Assembly (NCBI RefSeq): GCF_019654955.1
Contig: NZ_BPEV01000012.1
Coordinates: 57,220 to 121,219 of the forward strand
Reading direction: 5' to 3'
Source of the DNA: Shewanella sp. KT0246
GTDB taxonomy: Bacteria; Pseudomonadota; Gammaproteobacteria; Enterobacterales; Shewanellaceae
Length of the DNA: 64,000 nt
Position numbers and translations under genes: made by a program. Positions 17,567 to 27,434 of the stretch are shown here, piece after piece (position 1 is the first letter of the stretch; the number at the start of each line of letters is the position of its first letter). Under the pieces are notes generated by a model that had not been told where the DNA came from, ran no database searches, and saw nothing but the letters and a program-made list of their open reading frames with translations.

Positions 17567-19561
17567 ATGAAATGGATTACTGACCTTAAAACGCTACACA
17601 AACTTCTTCTACTGATTATTCCACCCTTGGTTATTTGCCTCATATATGGCGGCATGTTTGTGCATAATAAATATGAAACCAAGTCAGAATTAACCACAGT
17701 ACTTTCCTTAAGTGACCTCGCTGTTATTAATAGCGCACTAGTACATGAGTTACAAAAAGAGCGCGGTATGAGTGCCGGCTTTATTGGCTCTCAAGGGAAA
17801 TCTTTTGCCAATGGTTTACCAAACCAAAGAGCAATGTCTGATAGGCAAATCAATACCTTTAATAATATTGCTGATATTGACGATTTTCCTGAGCAAATTA
17901 GTTCAACTCTTCGTCAAATTAAAAATGAATTACAGCAACTACAATCTATCAGACGCGCCGTTGATATCTTATCGATTTCAGTCGCCGATGAAGTGAAGTA
18001 TTACACTGGGCTCAACACGGCTTTATTGTCAGTGGTCGATGAAACTGCAATGCAAAGCACTGACAGTGAGTTGTCATTAAAACTCGCCTCATTCGGGGCA
18101 TTTTTACAACTTAAAGAACGTGCAGGTATCGAGCGGGCGGTATTAAGCACTACCTTTGGCCAGCAAGGATTTAAAGACGGAGTTTACGCCCGTTTTGTTA
18201 CCTTAGTATCTGAACAAAATACTTACGCTGAACGTTTTAAAGCGTTAGCGACATCAGATTGGATATTGAAGTTTGATCATGCCAGTCGCTCGCGAGAAGT
18301 GAGTGACGTTGAACAACTTCGCCAAATCGCATTTTCCCAAAGTGTTGCAGCTATCAGTGAGCAAAACCCAGAAGATTGGTTTAAAACGTCAACAGGTAGA
18401 ATCAATGTTCTGACAGATTTTGAACACTTCCTTGCTGATGATTTGATGACCTTAACTCAACATCGTTTAGGTTCTGCGAGCCAAATGATGTGGACATCAT
18501 TATTAGCGCTGACAGTTTCCATCGTATTACTGGCGTGGTTGAGCCTGTCTGTATCAAAGTACCTTAACCGCAGCTTGAGTCATTTATTTGATAAAGTGAC
18601 TCATGCAGGGAATAACTTCGATTTAAGTACCCGCATTGAACATCAGTCTGCGGATGAGTTTGGGCAACTTTCAAATGCCTTTAATGCCATGATGAATGAC
18701 TTTGAAACTATTATTTTACAAGTTCGCCAAAGTGCTACTCAAGTGGTGGGCGTGGTTGAACAAGTCAATGGTTATACCCATACCATGAAACAAGATGTGG
18801 AGTTGGGTTACCTTGAAGCTGAACAAGTTGCTTCAGCCATGACAGAGATGAGCGCCACTGTAACGCAAATTGCAGCCAATGCAGTACAAGCTTCAGATGC
18901 GTCTTCATCTGCTAATAAAGAAGCACAAGTTGGTAATAATGACGTTAACAAGACAACGGTATCGATTAAGCAACTCGCTGAAGAAATCAACGAAGCATCT
19001 CTCGCTATTGAAAAACTTGACCAAGATGTGCAATCAATTGCCACTATTTTGGATGTAATTAGTGCTATTTCTGAACAAACTAACTTGCTTGCATTAAATG
19101 CAGCGATTGAAGCTGCAAGAGCTGGCGAGCAAGGGCGTGGTTTTGCGGTTGTCGCTGACGAAGTCAGAACTTTGGCTCAGCGAACTCAATCTTCTACCGA
19201 TGACATTAAGCGCATGACTGACCGATTAAAGTCTGGTGCACAATTAGCTGTAAAAACAATGCAACGGGGCATGGAGAGTGCTGAGGAAAGTGTTAATGAG
19301 GTTGAGCATGCAGGGCAAGAGCTTAAGCAAATTGTGGCTGATGTGGATGTGATTGAGAGCATGAATCAGCAAATAGCTTCAGCAACTCATGAGCAAGCAG
19401 CAGTGGCGGAAGAAGTGAATCAAAATGCAATGAAAATCAGTGAAATTTATAATCAAACGCAACAAATTGCGGTATCCCTGAGTCAGCTTAATGAAAGCTT
19501 GCTAGAAGACGCTGCTGCGATGTCTGAACAAGTGCAAAAGTTTACTTTAAGCAAAAACTAA
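17567..19561 (+). CDS. Methyl-accepting chemotaxis protein with NIT sensor domain
   Basis: A membrane chemoreceptor of 664 residues. The first transmembrane helix is at about 12-32. The periplasmic part includes [15 protein letters not shown], typical of the NIT (nitrate/nitrite-sensing) domain. A second helix near 308-330 is followed by a HAMP-like segment and the signalling coiled coil with the conserved hairpin tip [20 protein letters not shown]. It would control CheA activity in response to a ligand; nitrate or nitrite is only suggested by the family. An inverted repeat lies in the promoter region, and a terminator follows. Confidence 0.92.
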   Translation: MKWITDLKTLHKLLLLIIPPLVICLIYGGMFVHNKYETKSELTTVLSLSDLAVINSALVHELQKERGMSAGFIGSQGKSFANGLPNQRAMSDRQINTFNNIADIDDFPEQISSTLRQIKNELQQLQSIRRAVDILSISVADEVKYYTGLNTALLSVVDETAMQSTDSELSLKLASFGAFLQLKERAGIERAVLSTTFGQQGFKDGVYARFVTLVSEQNTYAERFKALATSDWILKFDHASRSREVSDVEQLRQIAFSQSVAAISEQNPEDWFKTSTGRINVLTDFEHFLADDLMTLTQHRLGSASQMMWTSLLALTVSIVLLAWLSLSVSKYLNRSLSHLFDKVTHAGNNFDLSTRIEHQSADEFGQLSNAFNAMMNDFETIILQVRQSATQVVGVVEQVNGYTHTMKQDVELGYLEAEQVASAMTEMSATVTQIAANAVQASDASSSANKEAQVGNNDVNKTTVSIKQLAEEINEASLAIEKLDQDVQSIATILDVISAISEQTNLLALNAAIEAARAGEQGRGFAVVADEVRTLAQRTQSSTDDIKRMTDRLKSGAQLAVKTMQRGMESAEESVNEVEHAGQELKQIVADVDVIESMNQQIASATHEQAAVAEEVNQNAMKISEIYNQTQQIAVSLSQLNESLLEDAAAMSEQVQKFTLSKN

Positions 19562-19608
19562 GCGAGTCAAAATTATTATAACTCTATGAGTTATTTGCGT
19601 TAATATTT

Positions 19609-19640
19609 AAAGCCGACCTAGATAATGTCGGCTTTTTTAT
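19609..19640 (+). terminator. Terminator of the chemoreceptor gene
   Basis: AAGCCGAC pairs with GTCGGCTT, followed by TTTT. Confidence 0.88.
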
Positions 19641-19740
19641 AGACAATTGATAGGTAAATATTAGCGCTAAAATGTGAATCTTTATTTTACTTTGCTAATA
19701 TGAGCCAATAATATTGAATAATTAAAGTATTGGATAAGTT

Positions 19741-20547
19741 ATGGACTACCTTAGCGTCAATCAGCATGCATGGAATGAACGAGCTAAAATACATTTTGAC
19801 TCTTCTTTTTATGACGTGCCAAGCTTTATCGCGGGTAAGTCATCATTGACTGAAATCGAATCAGCAGAGCTTACTAATGTTGCTGATAAGTCTTTATTAC
19901 ATCTGCAATGTCACTTTGGTCTAGACTCGTTATCTTGGGCGAGAAAGGGCGCTGTTGTCACTGGCGTTGATTTATCTGAGACGGCAATAAAAAAAGCTGA
20001 AGAGTTGGCGACTGAGTGCAATATTGCTGCAGAGTTTGTTTGTTCAGATGTCTATAGTTATACAGCTAAACGTCAGCATAGTTTTGATATTGTTTTTACC
20101 TCGTTTGGGGTCCTATGTTGGTTACCATGTTTAACCCTATGGGCACAGGTAATTAGTGATAACCTCAAAACTGGTGGAACATTTTATATGGCTGAGTTTC
20201 ACCCTGTACAAGATGTATTAGAGGGTTATCCCTACTTTCACAAACCAGAGCCGGATGTGGTAGTTGAGGGCTCATATACTCAAGCTGAAGACTCTGCGAT
20301 AGAAAGTGAGGCAGAGGTAACAACTGAAAATGAAAAGCAGACTATGGTGACTTGGGCGCATTCACTAAGTGAAGTGATAAATGCACTAATTCAAGCAGGT
20401 ATTCGAATCGATGCCGTTAATGAGTTTCCATTTAGTCCTTATAATTGCTTTGAAAACCTTGTAGAGAAACAGCCAAATCAATTTCATTCCATGATAAAAG
20501 GTCAATCTATTCCGCTGGTTTTTTCCATCAAAGGAACTAAGTGTTAA
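19741..20547 (+). CDS. Class I SAM-dependent methyltransferase
   Basis: A protein of 268 residues with a Rossmann methyltransferase domain. Motif I reads LLHLQCHFGLDSLSWAR near 52-68, followed by VTGVDLSETAIKKA, where Asp would contact the S-adenosylmethionine ribose. A motif IV-like FDIVFTSFGVLCWL follows. The C-terminal half is probably substrate-specific, and the substrate is unknown. The stop overlaps the start of the next gene (TAATG). Confidence 0.8.
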   Translation: MDYLSVNQHAWNERAKIHFDSSFYDVPSFIAGKSSLTEIESAELTNVADKSLLHLQCHFGLDSLSWARKGAVVTGVDLSETAIKKAEELATECNIAAEFVCSDVYSYTAKRQHSFDIVFTSFGVLCWLPCLTLWAQVISDNLKTGGTFYMAEFHPVQDVLEGYPYFHKPEPDVVVEGSYTQAEDSAIESEAEVTTENEKQTMVTWAHSLSEVINALIQAGIRIDAVNEFPFSPYNCFENLVEKQPNQFHSMIKGQSIPLVFSIKGTKC

Positions 20548-20945
20548 TGCTATTTGACTCAGGAAATAAACTGGATATTGCCAATCGCTGGGGTCGCATA
20601 TTCTTCAAAATTTCAGCTGGTATTTCAACCGTGATTCTATTGATGTATCTAAGCTACTTTTATGTCAGTCCAAGTTTGACAATAGAAAATCGTTCGGACT
20701 TTGTTATTGAATCAGCAGTGATTAATCTGCCACTTAGCCGGATGGATTTTGGTGAAATAAGCACTGAAAAAGACAATACTATTTATTATGATTTAGCTCA
20801 GCTTGATGGCCAATACGAGTATCAATTATTGCTTAATAGTGGTGATATGCTCCAAGGGAAGTGCGGTTACGTGACGAACTTTGAAATTAATAAGCGTGCA
20901 GTACTTATTCTGAATGACATTGGCGAGATAAGTTGTAATTTTTAA
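20547..20945 (+). CDS. Single-pass membrane protein of unknown function
   Basis: A 132-residue protein with one hydrophobic helix (about 22-42), followed by a beta-rich domain likely to be outside the cytoplasm. No family is recognised. The ATG at 20547 overlaps the methyltransferase stop, but a GTG at 20541 is 5 nt after AAGGA and could be used instead. It is probably co-expressed with the methyltransferase. Confidence 0.65.
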   Translation: MLFDSGNKLDIANRWGRIFFKISAGISTVILLMYLSYFYVSPSLTIENRSDFVIESAVINLPLSRMDFGEISTEKDNTIYYDLAQLDGQYEYQLLLNSGDMLQGKCGYVTNFEINKRAVLILNDIGEISCNF

Positions 20946-21399
20946 GGCTCAATTAGCCTTTTGGTATTAAATCCATTTACCTAGTCATTAAACCATCGTT
21001 TATATTACTAGTTGATAATACCTAGTAAATTTTAAAGTTTGGCGATAATATTTTCATAGCTTAACTTGTCTAGTTTATTCCCCTATAAGATACACTCCTA
21101 ACGTAATGTATCGCTATCGATACAAGTGTTGATTTTAGCTGCCAAGGCTACGTTGAGTGTTAAGTCCTTCACTTTTACTGTTATCAGTTTAACGATATAT
21201 ACAGGTGTATCATTAGAAATATCTTATTTCTATTTTTTTTAAGCTTAAATTAATATCAAGTCTCTATTATCCTCCCTCCCCAAATTCTGCTGTTTAATTT
21301 ATCTACAACGATAAATGAAAAATTGAATGCATGCTGAGTCATTATTTTTAAGCTCAGCCCAAAGCTTTATGTTGAGTTTTTTAAGGATTACCAGTTCTA
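20946..21399. other. Gene-free AT-rich interval before the envelope operon
   Basis: No gene was found. Visible items are a short GTATCG/CGATAC inverted repeat near 21110-21125 and a long T-rich run near 21230. The promoter of the envelope operon must lie here but is not clearly recognisable. Confidence 0.5.
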
Positions 21400-22278
21400 A
21401 TGCTAAGAATTTTCACTGTTTTTTTATTATTTACTATCACCGCATTTAGTCAATTTGTAGTTGCTGACGATGCCATTGAAGTGCCGCAAAAATATCAGCG
21501 TGCATTTCCTATTTGGGCGCAAGAAGCGATTGATTTAGGTCATGAATTACCTAAGCCTTATGGCTTTAGCATTAATTATATGACGATGGACCAACCTCTT
21601 GTTGTCGATAGTGTTGCCTTTACGGGGTTAGGGGACTTCATTGATGACAGGATTTCCATCAATGGCAGTGAAGCACTACAAGATTCTGAAACATTAACCT
21701 TTCGTGCAGACATGTGGGTGCTGCCATTTTTGAACTTGTATGGTGTTATTGGCCATACGAAAGGCAGTAGTGTCGCTAATGTTCAGGTGGATGTTGATTT
21801 ACCTTTCTTCCCTGAACTCGATCCTTTTGATTTTGAATTAAACTTTAAAGGAACAACCTACGGGGTTGGTGGCACCATTGTAGGCGGTATTGATAATTGG
21901 TTTGCGTTATTGGATGTGAACTACACTAATACCGAACTGGATATTCTCGATGGAGAAATTAGCACGATTGTTGTGTCGCCGCGAGTGGGCTACCGAACAA
22001 AAGTTTATGGCCAAGATCTGCAGGTTTGGGTCGGTGCTATGTATCAAAACGTTGAGCAAACATTCAGTGGATACCTCAAAGATATTTTACCTATCGGTGG
22101 TACAGAAATTGGTGAGTTTATCGGAGATGGTAAGTTTGAGGTTAATCAACATCTTGAAGATAAATGGAATACCTTAGTCGGTGCTCAAATAAGCCTAGGC
22201 AAAGGCTTTGATTTATTACTTGAAGGCGGTTTTGGTACTCGAACAAGCTTTATGGCTGGCATTGGGTATCGTTTCTAG
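21400..22278 (+). CDS. Outer-membrane beta-barrel protein of unknown function
   Basis: A 292-residue exported protein. A signal peptide (about 1-22, ending VVADD) is followed by alternating amphipathic strands and a C-terminal GIGYRF ending in aromatic Phe, the usual beta-barrel assembly signal. It is the first gene of a four-gene operon; its TAG stop overlaps the next GTG start by one base. No specific family could be named from sight. Asp and Gly are abundant in the loops. A structural or porin-like role is an inference. Confidence 0.78.
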   Translation: MLRIFTVFLLFTITAFSQFVVADDAIEVPQKYQRAFPIWAQEAIDLGHELPKPYGFSINYMTMDQPLVVDSVAFTGLGDFIDDRISINGSEALQDSETLTFRADMWVLPFLNLYGVIGHTKGSSVANVQVDVDLPFFPELDPFDFELNFKGTTYGVGGTIVGGIDNWFALLDVNYTNTELDILDGEISTIVVSPRVGYRTKVYGQDLQVWVGAMYQNVEQTFSGYLKDILPIGGTEIGEFIGDGKFEVNQHLEDKWNTLVGAQISLGKGFDLLLEGGFGTRTSFMAGIGYRF

Positions 22279-23198
22279 TGACTTTTAAAACCTTGTTTTT
22301 CATCTTGATGTCAATATTGATAAGTGGTTGCTCTACTGTATCAATGGTTGATAACTATCAACAGAATCAACTGTCCAAGGCTGGGTTTGAACAGCGTCAC
22401 TTGACACTTGATGAAGGCGGGGAGCTGCATTACTGGCAAGGTGGTTCCCCATCTGACTCAGTGATTATCTTACTGCATGGTTTTGGTGGCACCGGCATGA
22501 CGAGCTGGTACGAAATCATGCAAGATTTAGTTCAAGACTATCATGTTATCGTACCTGACTTGCTTTGGTTTGGCAGCTCGTACAGTGATGCTCCAGCGAC
22601 AATAATGAGTGAAACCCAATCGATTCAGCAGCTTATAAATAAGCTTTCGCTGACTGATGTGAGTCTTGTTGGTATTTCTTTTGGTGGCTTCGTGACATTT
22701 GATCTGATGATCAACGAACCAGAAATTGATAAAGCCGTGATGTTAGCAAGCCCTGGCATCGTATTTGCCGATGAAGACATGGATGCAATGACAAAACGAT
22801 TTGGTGAAACTTCACCTGAATCGGTATTTGTGCCGCAAGATAAGGCAGGTGTCAGGCATCTACTAGAAAATACTTTTGTAAATTATCCTTGGTATCCAAG
22901 CTTTATTGATGAGCAAATATATCAAGTATATTTCGCTGATCACCTGACCGAGAAACAATCCCTTATTACTACGTTACCCGCTTATCGTGACCAACTTAAC
23001 CCTAATGAGTTTAAAGACCATTTGCCACCATCATTACTTATCTGGGGTGAAAATGACATGGTGTTTCCACAGGAAAAGGGCATAGAGTTTTCTGAGTTTT
23101 TGAACGCGCCAATTATTATTATTCCAGACGCATCCCATGGCTTGAGCAATGACTTTCCCGAACAAATTAGTCAAATGATCAGAGACTTTATTCAATGA
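22278..23198 (+). CDS. Alpha/beta-hydrolase lipoprotein
   Basis: A 306-residue enzyme beginning with a lipoprotein signal ILISGC (Cys18). The alpha/beta-hydrolase core is intact: oxyanion segment LLHGFGGTG, nucleophile Ser134 in GISFGG, acid Asp260 (GENDMVFP) and His287 (DASHGLS). It probably hydrolyses an ester or lipid in the periplasm or at a membrane face. GTG is the start, overlapping the upstream stop; the downstream gene overlaps by four bases (ATGA). Coupling to two barrels and a second lipoprotein suggests a role in the envelope. Confidence 0.85.
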   Translation: MTFKTLFFILMSILISGCSTVSMVDNYQQNQLSKAGFEQRHLTLDEGGELHYWQGGSPSDSVIILLHGFGGTGMTSWYEIMQDLVQDYHVIVPDLLWFGSSYSDAPATIMSETQSIQQLINKLSLTDVSLVGISFGGFVTFDLMINEPEIDKAVMLASPGIVFADEDMDAMTKRFGETSPESVFVPQDKAGVRHLLENTFVNYPWYPSFIDEQIYQVYFADHLTEKQSLITTLPAYRDQLNPNEFKDHLPPSLLIWGENDMVFPQEKGIEFSEFLNAPIIIIPDASHGLSNDFPEQISQMIRDFIQ

Positions 23199-24508
23199 TG
23201 TGTAATTATCAGCAAACTGCTTTAATGGGCACGATTTTACTTACGACTTTACTTGCTGGCTGTTCAACCAGTGAATGGCAGGTAAGTGCAACGCCTAATG
23301 AATCAGCAGTAGTCGCGGCGTTAGATAGTCAACCTGATCCGGCATTATTGCGCGATATTAGCTTGCCGTTGAATGCGCCAATCACACTGCCTACAAGTGT
23401 AAGGCCTTGCTGCGCATTTGGCAGCGGACAAAAGGTGAAGCTTGGCGCCATGACGATTCCATTTTATCGTCATGCTAATACCATATCTCTTGAAGACTTA
23501 GGTGCCCATGCTTATGAAGCTGGTAGCTTTAGCCACCAAAAATCAGCGCCCGATGAGGGTCGAAGTGGGGAGAATAATGGCATAATTTATACTCGTAAAG
23601 GCGGTTTTATTGATTTAGCCCACGTACGAGATACCGCAGATAATGCCGTGGCATTGTTTTATCAAATACACCCGCGTCTTGGTGAACCGCTCTCAATCTC
23701 TCTTCCATTTGAAATTGGCCCAAGAACCATTGAAATTGAGGCCTTTAAAGTTGGCCATTTAACAGCCGCTCAACGTTGGGAGTTAGCAGCTGCGATGGCA
23801 GTTCGTTTGGCTTATTCAATGGCTGAGGCTCATGAAATAGCTCAGTACCATGGTTATCGCAGTTTTGCACCGTGGACTGAAGATGTATCGGCTTACTCGC
23901 CAGAAGACCTTTATTCCAACATGTTAGGGTCAAAAATTGCGCTCGCGGTGCTGACTAACAATTTAGCCATGACACGCCAGCAATATAACTACCATATGAC
24001 CTCATGGATATCAGCAACGCTGGCATGGTTAGAACCTGTTTCGGCGACAGAAACTGATGCTTTATTTGATGTTATTGATGGTTATTGGTGGGATGCTAAC
24101 GAGCCAATGCCAAATAAATTTATGTTACTTAAACGTCACTATGAGTTAGGTGATAAGCAATCGCCATATTTGGTGCCTAAAGACATGGCCATAAAAAGTA
24201 ACAACTGGTCAGCGCTTGAGCATATATATCATTCAGACAAAGCAGCGCATGATCTCACATTAGCCAATAATGTCCACGGCATTGTTATTGATGATGTCGC
24301 TAAGCAGTGGCTTTATGTCGATGCCAAATTTGAGGCAAGTTTTAACCATATACCTGAATCATTGTGGCGTGATGGATTTACACAACATGTCTTTTTTGAA
24401 TTGAGCCAGTACAACCAAATATTAGACGAACAGATGCTACAGGACCATTTATCTCAGCGCCCGCAATTACCATTAGCGAAAGAGCAATCAACACAAGGGC
24501 AATTGTAA
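23195..24508 (+). CDS. DUF4056-family lipoprotein
   Basis: A 437-residue lipoprotein (lipobox LLAGC, Cys23). The conserved blocks RPCCAFG (near 69-75), DLGAHAYEAGS, GIIYTRKGGFIDLAHVRD and a later GYRSFAPWTEDVSAYSPEDLYSNMLG match the DUF4056 family as remembered. The family has no established activity; the conserved His and Asp in DLAHVRDTAD could form a catalytic or metal site, but that is speculation. It is translationally coupled on both sides inside the envelope operon. Confidence 0.8.
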   Translation: MMCNYQQTALMGTILLTTLLAGCSTSEWQVSATPNESAVVAALDSQPDPALLRDISLPLNAPITLPTSVRPCCAFGSGQKVKLGAMTIPFYRHANTISLEDLGAHAYEAGSFSHQKSAPDEGRSGENNGIIYTRKGGFIDLAHVRDTADNAVALFYQIHPRLGEPLSISLPFEIGPRTIEIEAFKVGHLTAAQRWELAAAMAVRLAYSMAEAHEIAQYHGYRSFAPWTEDVSAYSPEDLYSNMLGSKIALAVLTNNLAMTRQQYNYHMTSWISATLAWLEPVSATETDALFDVIDGYWWDANEPMPNKFMLLKRHYELGDKQSPYLVPKDMAIKSNNWSALEHIYHSDKAAHDLTLANNVHGIVIDDVAKQWLYVDAKFEASFNHIPESLWRDGFTQHVFFELSQYNQILDEQMLQDHLSQRPQLPLAKEQSTQGQL

Positions 24509-25695
24509 TGTCGGTGAATCATTATTTTATCTCTGGGCTGTTGTCTGTTTGCATATTTTTTTCAGCAAGTGCATTAGCGACAGAGACAAGTCAACTGTCA
24601 TCATCAGCAGGCGAGTCTTTAACAAGTGACGAAGAACTTGGCTGGCTTGAAGATTTTTTGCAAACTCTAGGTGCTGATGGTGAGTTTGATGCAGATAAAC
24701 TGATTGATTTTAGTTTTTTACCTGGCCCTTTTTATAACCCCGAAATGGATTTAGGGGTAGGGATATCAGCCGTTGGTTTGTATCAAGTTGACCCTAATGA
24801 TGAAGTGAGCCAGTTATCTTCTTTGGTGATCAATGGTTTAGCATCAATCAATGGCGCACTCGGTGTCGGCATCGAAAATAAAACCTTTTTAAATGAAGAC
24901 CGTCAGCGGTTTTATTTAACCGCTGAAATGTTTGATATACCAGATGTGTTTTACGGCGTCGGTTATGATGAAAATCATCAAGATGATAATCGAGTCGACT
25001 TTAACGGTCGGTTAGTTCGAGTCAACCCGATGTTTTTACATCGGCTAACATCCAATGTTTTTGTTGGAGCAGGGTTTGATTTTAATTATGCCAAAGCGAG
25101 TAGCATCGACATGCTAGATTCAGATGTCGATGTTAGCCCTTTACTCGAAACATCACGCAGTGTCGGTGTTAACTTTTTAATTAACTACGACAGCCGTGAC
25201 AATGTGCTTAATCCTGAACAAGGTAAAATAGCGCAAATAGACACGGGTATTTATCGTCAGGGTTTGGGCAGTAAAACTGACTTTGAAATCGTCAATGCAC
25301 TTTACAGTACCTATTATCAAATGGGTGACTCTGATGTTCTTGCATGGCAAGTGCGTGGCAGATTTACCCATGGCGATGTGCCGTGGGATCAGCTGTCAAA
25401 AGCAGGCGGTGGAGATTTACTACGAGGTTACACTTCAGGTCGATACCGAGACAAACAAATGGTATTGGCACAAGTTGAGTACCGTCAAAACTTGTCTGGC
25501 CGTCATGGTATGGTTTATTGGGTTGGTGCGGGAGTGATTTCAGATACGTTCAGTGAATTAGCTTCAGCCGACATATTGCCTAATACCGGAATAGGTTATC
25601 GTTTCGAGGTTAAACCAAGGGTGAACCTAAGATTAGATCTAGCTTTCGGTGATGGCGATACTGGGTTCTACTTTAACGTCAATGAAGCATTTTGA
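24508..25695 (+). CDS. BamA/D15-type outer-membrane protein
   Basis: A 395-residue exported barrel protein. After the signal peptide (about 1-25) there is a short N-terminal segment rather than multiple POTRA domains, then a surface-antigen (D15/Omp85-like) barrel with INYDSRDNVLNPEQGK and a GDLLRGYTSGRYRDKQ segment resembling the conserved loop-6 region, ending FYFNVNEAF. It is the last gene of the envelope operon and overlaps the DUF4056 gene by one base. Its 3' end, 25176-25732, is repeated at 31281-31837 on the far side of an accessory island. This copy is complete and looks functional. Confidence 0.85.
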   Translation: MSVNHYFISGLLSVCIFFSASALATETSQLSSSAGESLTSDEELGWLEDFLQTLGADGEFDADKLIDFSFLPGPFYNPEMDLGVGISAVGLYQVDPNDEVSQLSSLVINGLASINGALGVGIENKTFLNEDRQRFYLTAEMFDIPDVFYGVGYDENHQDDNRVDFNGRLVRVNPMFLHRLTSNVFVGAGFDFNYAKASSIDMLDSDVDVSPLLETSRSVGVNFLINYDSRDNVLNPEQGKIAQIDTGIYRQGLGSKTDFEIVNALYSTYYQMGDSDVLAWQVRGRFTHGDVPWDQLSKAGGGDLLRGYTSGRYRDKQMVLAQVEYRQNLSGRHGMVYWVGAGVISDTFSELASADILPNTGIGYRFEVKPRVNLRLDLAFGDGDTGFYFNVNEAF

Positions 25696-25732
25696 TGTCT
25701 TTTGCGGCTAACACCTAAGTCACTTTTGGACA
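25176..25732 (+). repeat. Left 557-bp direct repeat bracketing the island
   Basis: It covers the last 520 bp of the BamA-type gene plus 37 bp downstream. It aligns without gaps to 31281-31837, with 14 mismatches counted by eye (about 97.5% identity). Beyond both edges the sequences are unrelated. Confidence 0.95.
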
Positions 25733-25802
25733 TTTCTGAGTTACAATTTTTTGAGCACTCTTACTTTACAGGTTACTTCTTGTATTGCTAAGCACTCAGT
25801 AA

Positions 25803-26243
25803 TTACTTTTTATTAAAAACGACATATATACCCTCAAAAGTAGCGACCAATTCATCAGCACAAAATAGATTGCAGGCTATTTGAACACGTCCTTTGCCTT
25901 TACGTTGAAACGCACGATGAAACCGAGACCACATTGTATGGTTGTCATACTTACATATTGCACGAACATCACCATTGGCGGGTTTCAGGTATCGAATGTT
26001 ATTTTCTTGAATAACAATTTGATGCTTTTCCACCTCCAATTGGGCATAAACTAAAGACCAACCAGCTAGAATACCGACAACAGATAAGCTGCCACCAAAC
26101 ACCGTATTCATGTGGTTGATGTTTATTTTTAATGGTGCGGTAAGCTCGATATTTTTGACGCTACAAGTATTCACCCCGATACCCAGAGATTTTGATACTG
26201 GTATATGATGATGAAGGTAGGCTTCAAGCTCTCTATTTTTCAT
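25803..26243 (-). CDS. YiiD C-terminal-type hotdog thioesterase
   Basis: A 146-residue protein resembling the putative thioesterase domain at the C-terminus of YiiD. The hotdog-fold signature is INHMNTVFGGSLSVVGILAGW, followed by a beta-rich C-terminal half. It probably hydrolyses an acyl-CoA or similar thioester; the substrate is unknown. It is the last gene of a minus-strand series SDR, EthD-like, DsbA-like, thioesterase in the island. The ATG has AAAGG about 11 nt upstream. Confidence 0.75.
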   Translation of the reverse strand: MKNRELEAYLHHHIPVSKSLGIGVNTCSVKNIELTAPLKININHMNTVFGGSLSVVGILAGWSLVYAQLEVEKHQIVIQENNIRYLKPANGDVRAICKYDNHTMWSRFHRAFQRKGKGRVQIACNLFCADELVATFEGIYVVFNKK

Positions 26244-26305
26244 ATAGACCGTTACCTTTTCAGTACGCCAAAATAGTGTAAAAGCCGATTGAGTGGGGTC
26301 AAGAA

Positions 26306-26950
26306 TTACACCTTAGCTAATTCAGTTAATACTTGCTTATACGTATCCACTGATTGGGCTCCTGAGATAGCACTCTCTCGATTGAATACAATCGTTGGAA
26401 CTCCTGATATACCCGCTTTTTTCCACTGTTGTTCCTGCAATCGGACATGATTTCGCAGAATATCGTCATCCAGACTTTTCATTGCTTCTTCTACATTGAG
26501 ACCCACACTTTGCAGTTCTTGCCTGAGAATGCTTTTGTTAGAAATATCTTTTTGCTCGCTATAAAACGAAGCAAATAATCGATTTTTAAGCTCGGTTTGC
26601 TTACCCACACTTTTTGCGTATTCGAGAAGAATATGAGCATCAAGCGTATTTACCGCTTTTAGTCCGTCAAAGTAATCGAACTTAAATCCAACGTCTTCTC
26701 CAAGCTCTGTCATCTCTTTTCTGAAACGAATACTGTCTTCTAATGTGGTGCCGTACTTTCTTTTGAGGTGGGCACGTAAGTCTTCACCTTCAGGCGGCAT
26801 ATCTGGATTTAGCTGAAACGGTTGCCACTCAATCTCAATGTTATCTTCCATACCAAGCTCTTTTATGGCGGCATCTAAACGCTTATAACCGATAATGCAC
26901 CAAGGGCAAACCACATCTGACACAATATCTAATTTGATTTTTTTACTCAT
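26306..26950 (-). CDS. DsbA-family (FrnE-like) oxidoreductase
   Basis: A 214-residue cytoplasmic thioredoxin-fold protein without signal peptide. The redox motif is Cys15-Pro-Trp-Cys18 within DIVSDVVCPWCIIGYKRL, typical of the FrnE/2-hydroxychromene-2-carboxylate isomerase branch of the DsbA superfamily. SGVPTIVFN contains the conserved cis-proline. Members act as disulfide isomerases or in glutathione-dependent isomerisation. It lies downstream of an EthD-like gene with a 121-nt gap that holds a 16-bp palindrome (26987-27002). Its place in the island suggests thiol or electrophile metabolism. Confidence 0.9.
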   Translation of the reverse strand: MSKKIKLDIVSDVVCPWCIIGYKRLDAAIKELGMEDNIEIEWQPFQLNPDMPPEGEDLRAHLKRKYGTTLEDSIRFRKEMTELGEDVGFKFDYFDGLKAVNTLDAHILLEYAKSVGKQTELKNRLFASFYSEQKDISNKSILRQELQSVGLNVEEAMKSLDDDILRNHVRLQEQQWKKAGISGVPTIVFNRESAISGAQSVDTYKQVLTELAKV

Positions 26951-27071
26951 ATTTTTCCTAATACTCCCATGATGTTAGCCTTTGATTTATTTTATAAAAT
27001 AACATTAAGCAGAACCCAAATTTATTGGCTATTTGTATCCAGCTTATTTCACCAGTTGAAAATTGGCGGTT

Positions 27072-27383
27072 CTATATTTTTTGCTCGCAAAGCTGGATTG
27101 TCGGAGCGGTATTAGTGAAATTTGGCACATCGGCTTTTATCTTTTCTGCATTTGGACCAAAAGCTGTTTGAAATGACTCTATAGAATCAAATGAAATAGT
27201 ACTGATTGCCACATAGGGTGCAGTTTCTCCGGGTACAACACTGGCAATCCCTGCATCGACAGTAGCCCCTTTTACGGCCTCTCCCAAAAGCTCGCCGATC
27301 ATAGGAACATGTTTGTTGCAGTAGTAATCAAAATCAAAAATAACATCATCTTTATTTGGGTACAGTACGTATGCTTTAATCAT
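27072..27383 (-). CDS. EthD-like dimeric alpha-beta barrel protein
   Basis: A 103-residue protein with the ferredoxin-like EthD signature: VLYPN near the start, then FDYYCNKHVPMIGELLG, and the end TIQLCEQKI. EthD proteins are small dimers linked to oxidative degradation; most have no known activity. AAAGG is 10 nt before the ATG. A four-copy TTAAG repeat lies just upstream of the ribosome site. It follows the SDR gene after 51 nt and is probably co-transcribed with it. Confidence 0.8.
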   Translation of the reverse strand: MIKAYVLYPNKDDVIFDFDYYCNKHVPMIGELLGEAVKGATVDAGIASVVPGETAPYVAISTISFDSIESFQTAFGPNAEKIKADVPNFTNTAPTIQLCEQKI

Positions 27384-27398
27384 TGTTATACCTTTTCT

Positions 27399-27427
27399 TT
27401 AAGTTAAGTTAAGTTAAGTTTTAAGTT
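27399..27427. repeat. TTAAG pentanucleotide tandem repeat
   Basis: Four exact copies of TTAAG (27399-27418) are followed by TT and a further TTAAGTT. The tract lies between the SDR stop and the EthD-like ribosome site. Confidence 0.85.
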
Positions 27428-27434
27428 ATTGGGT

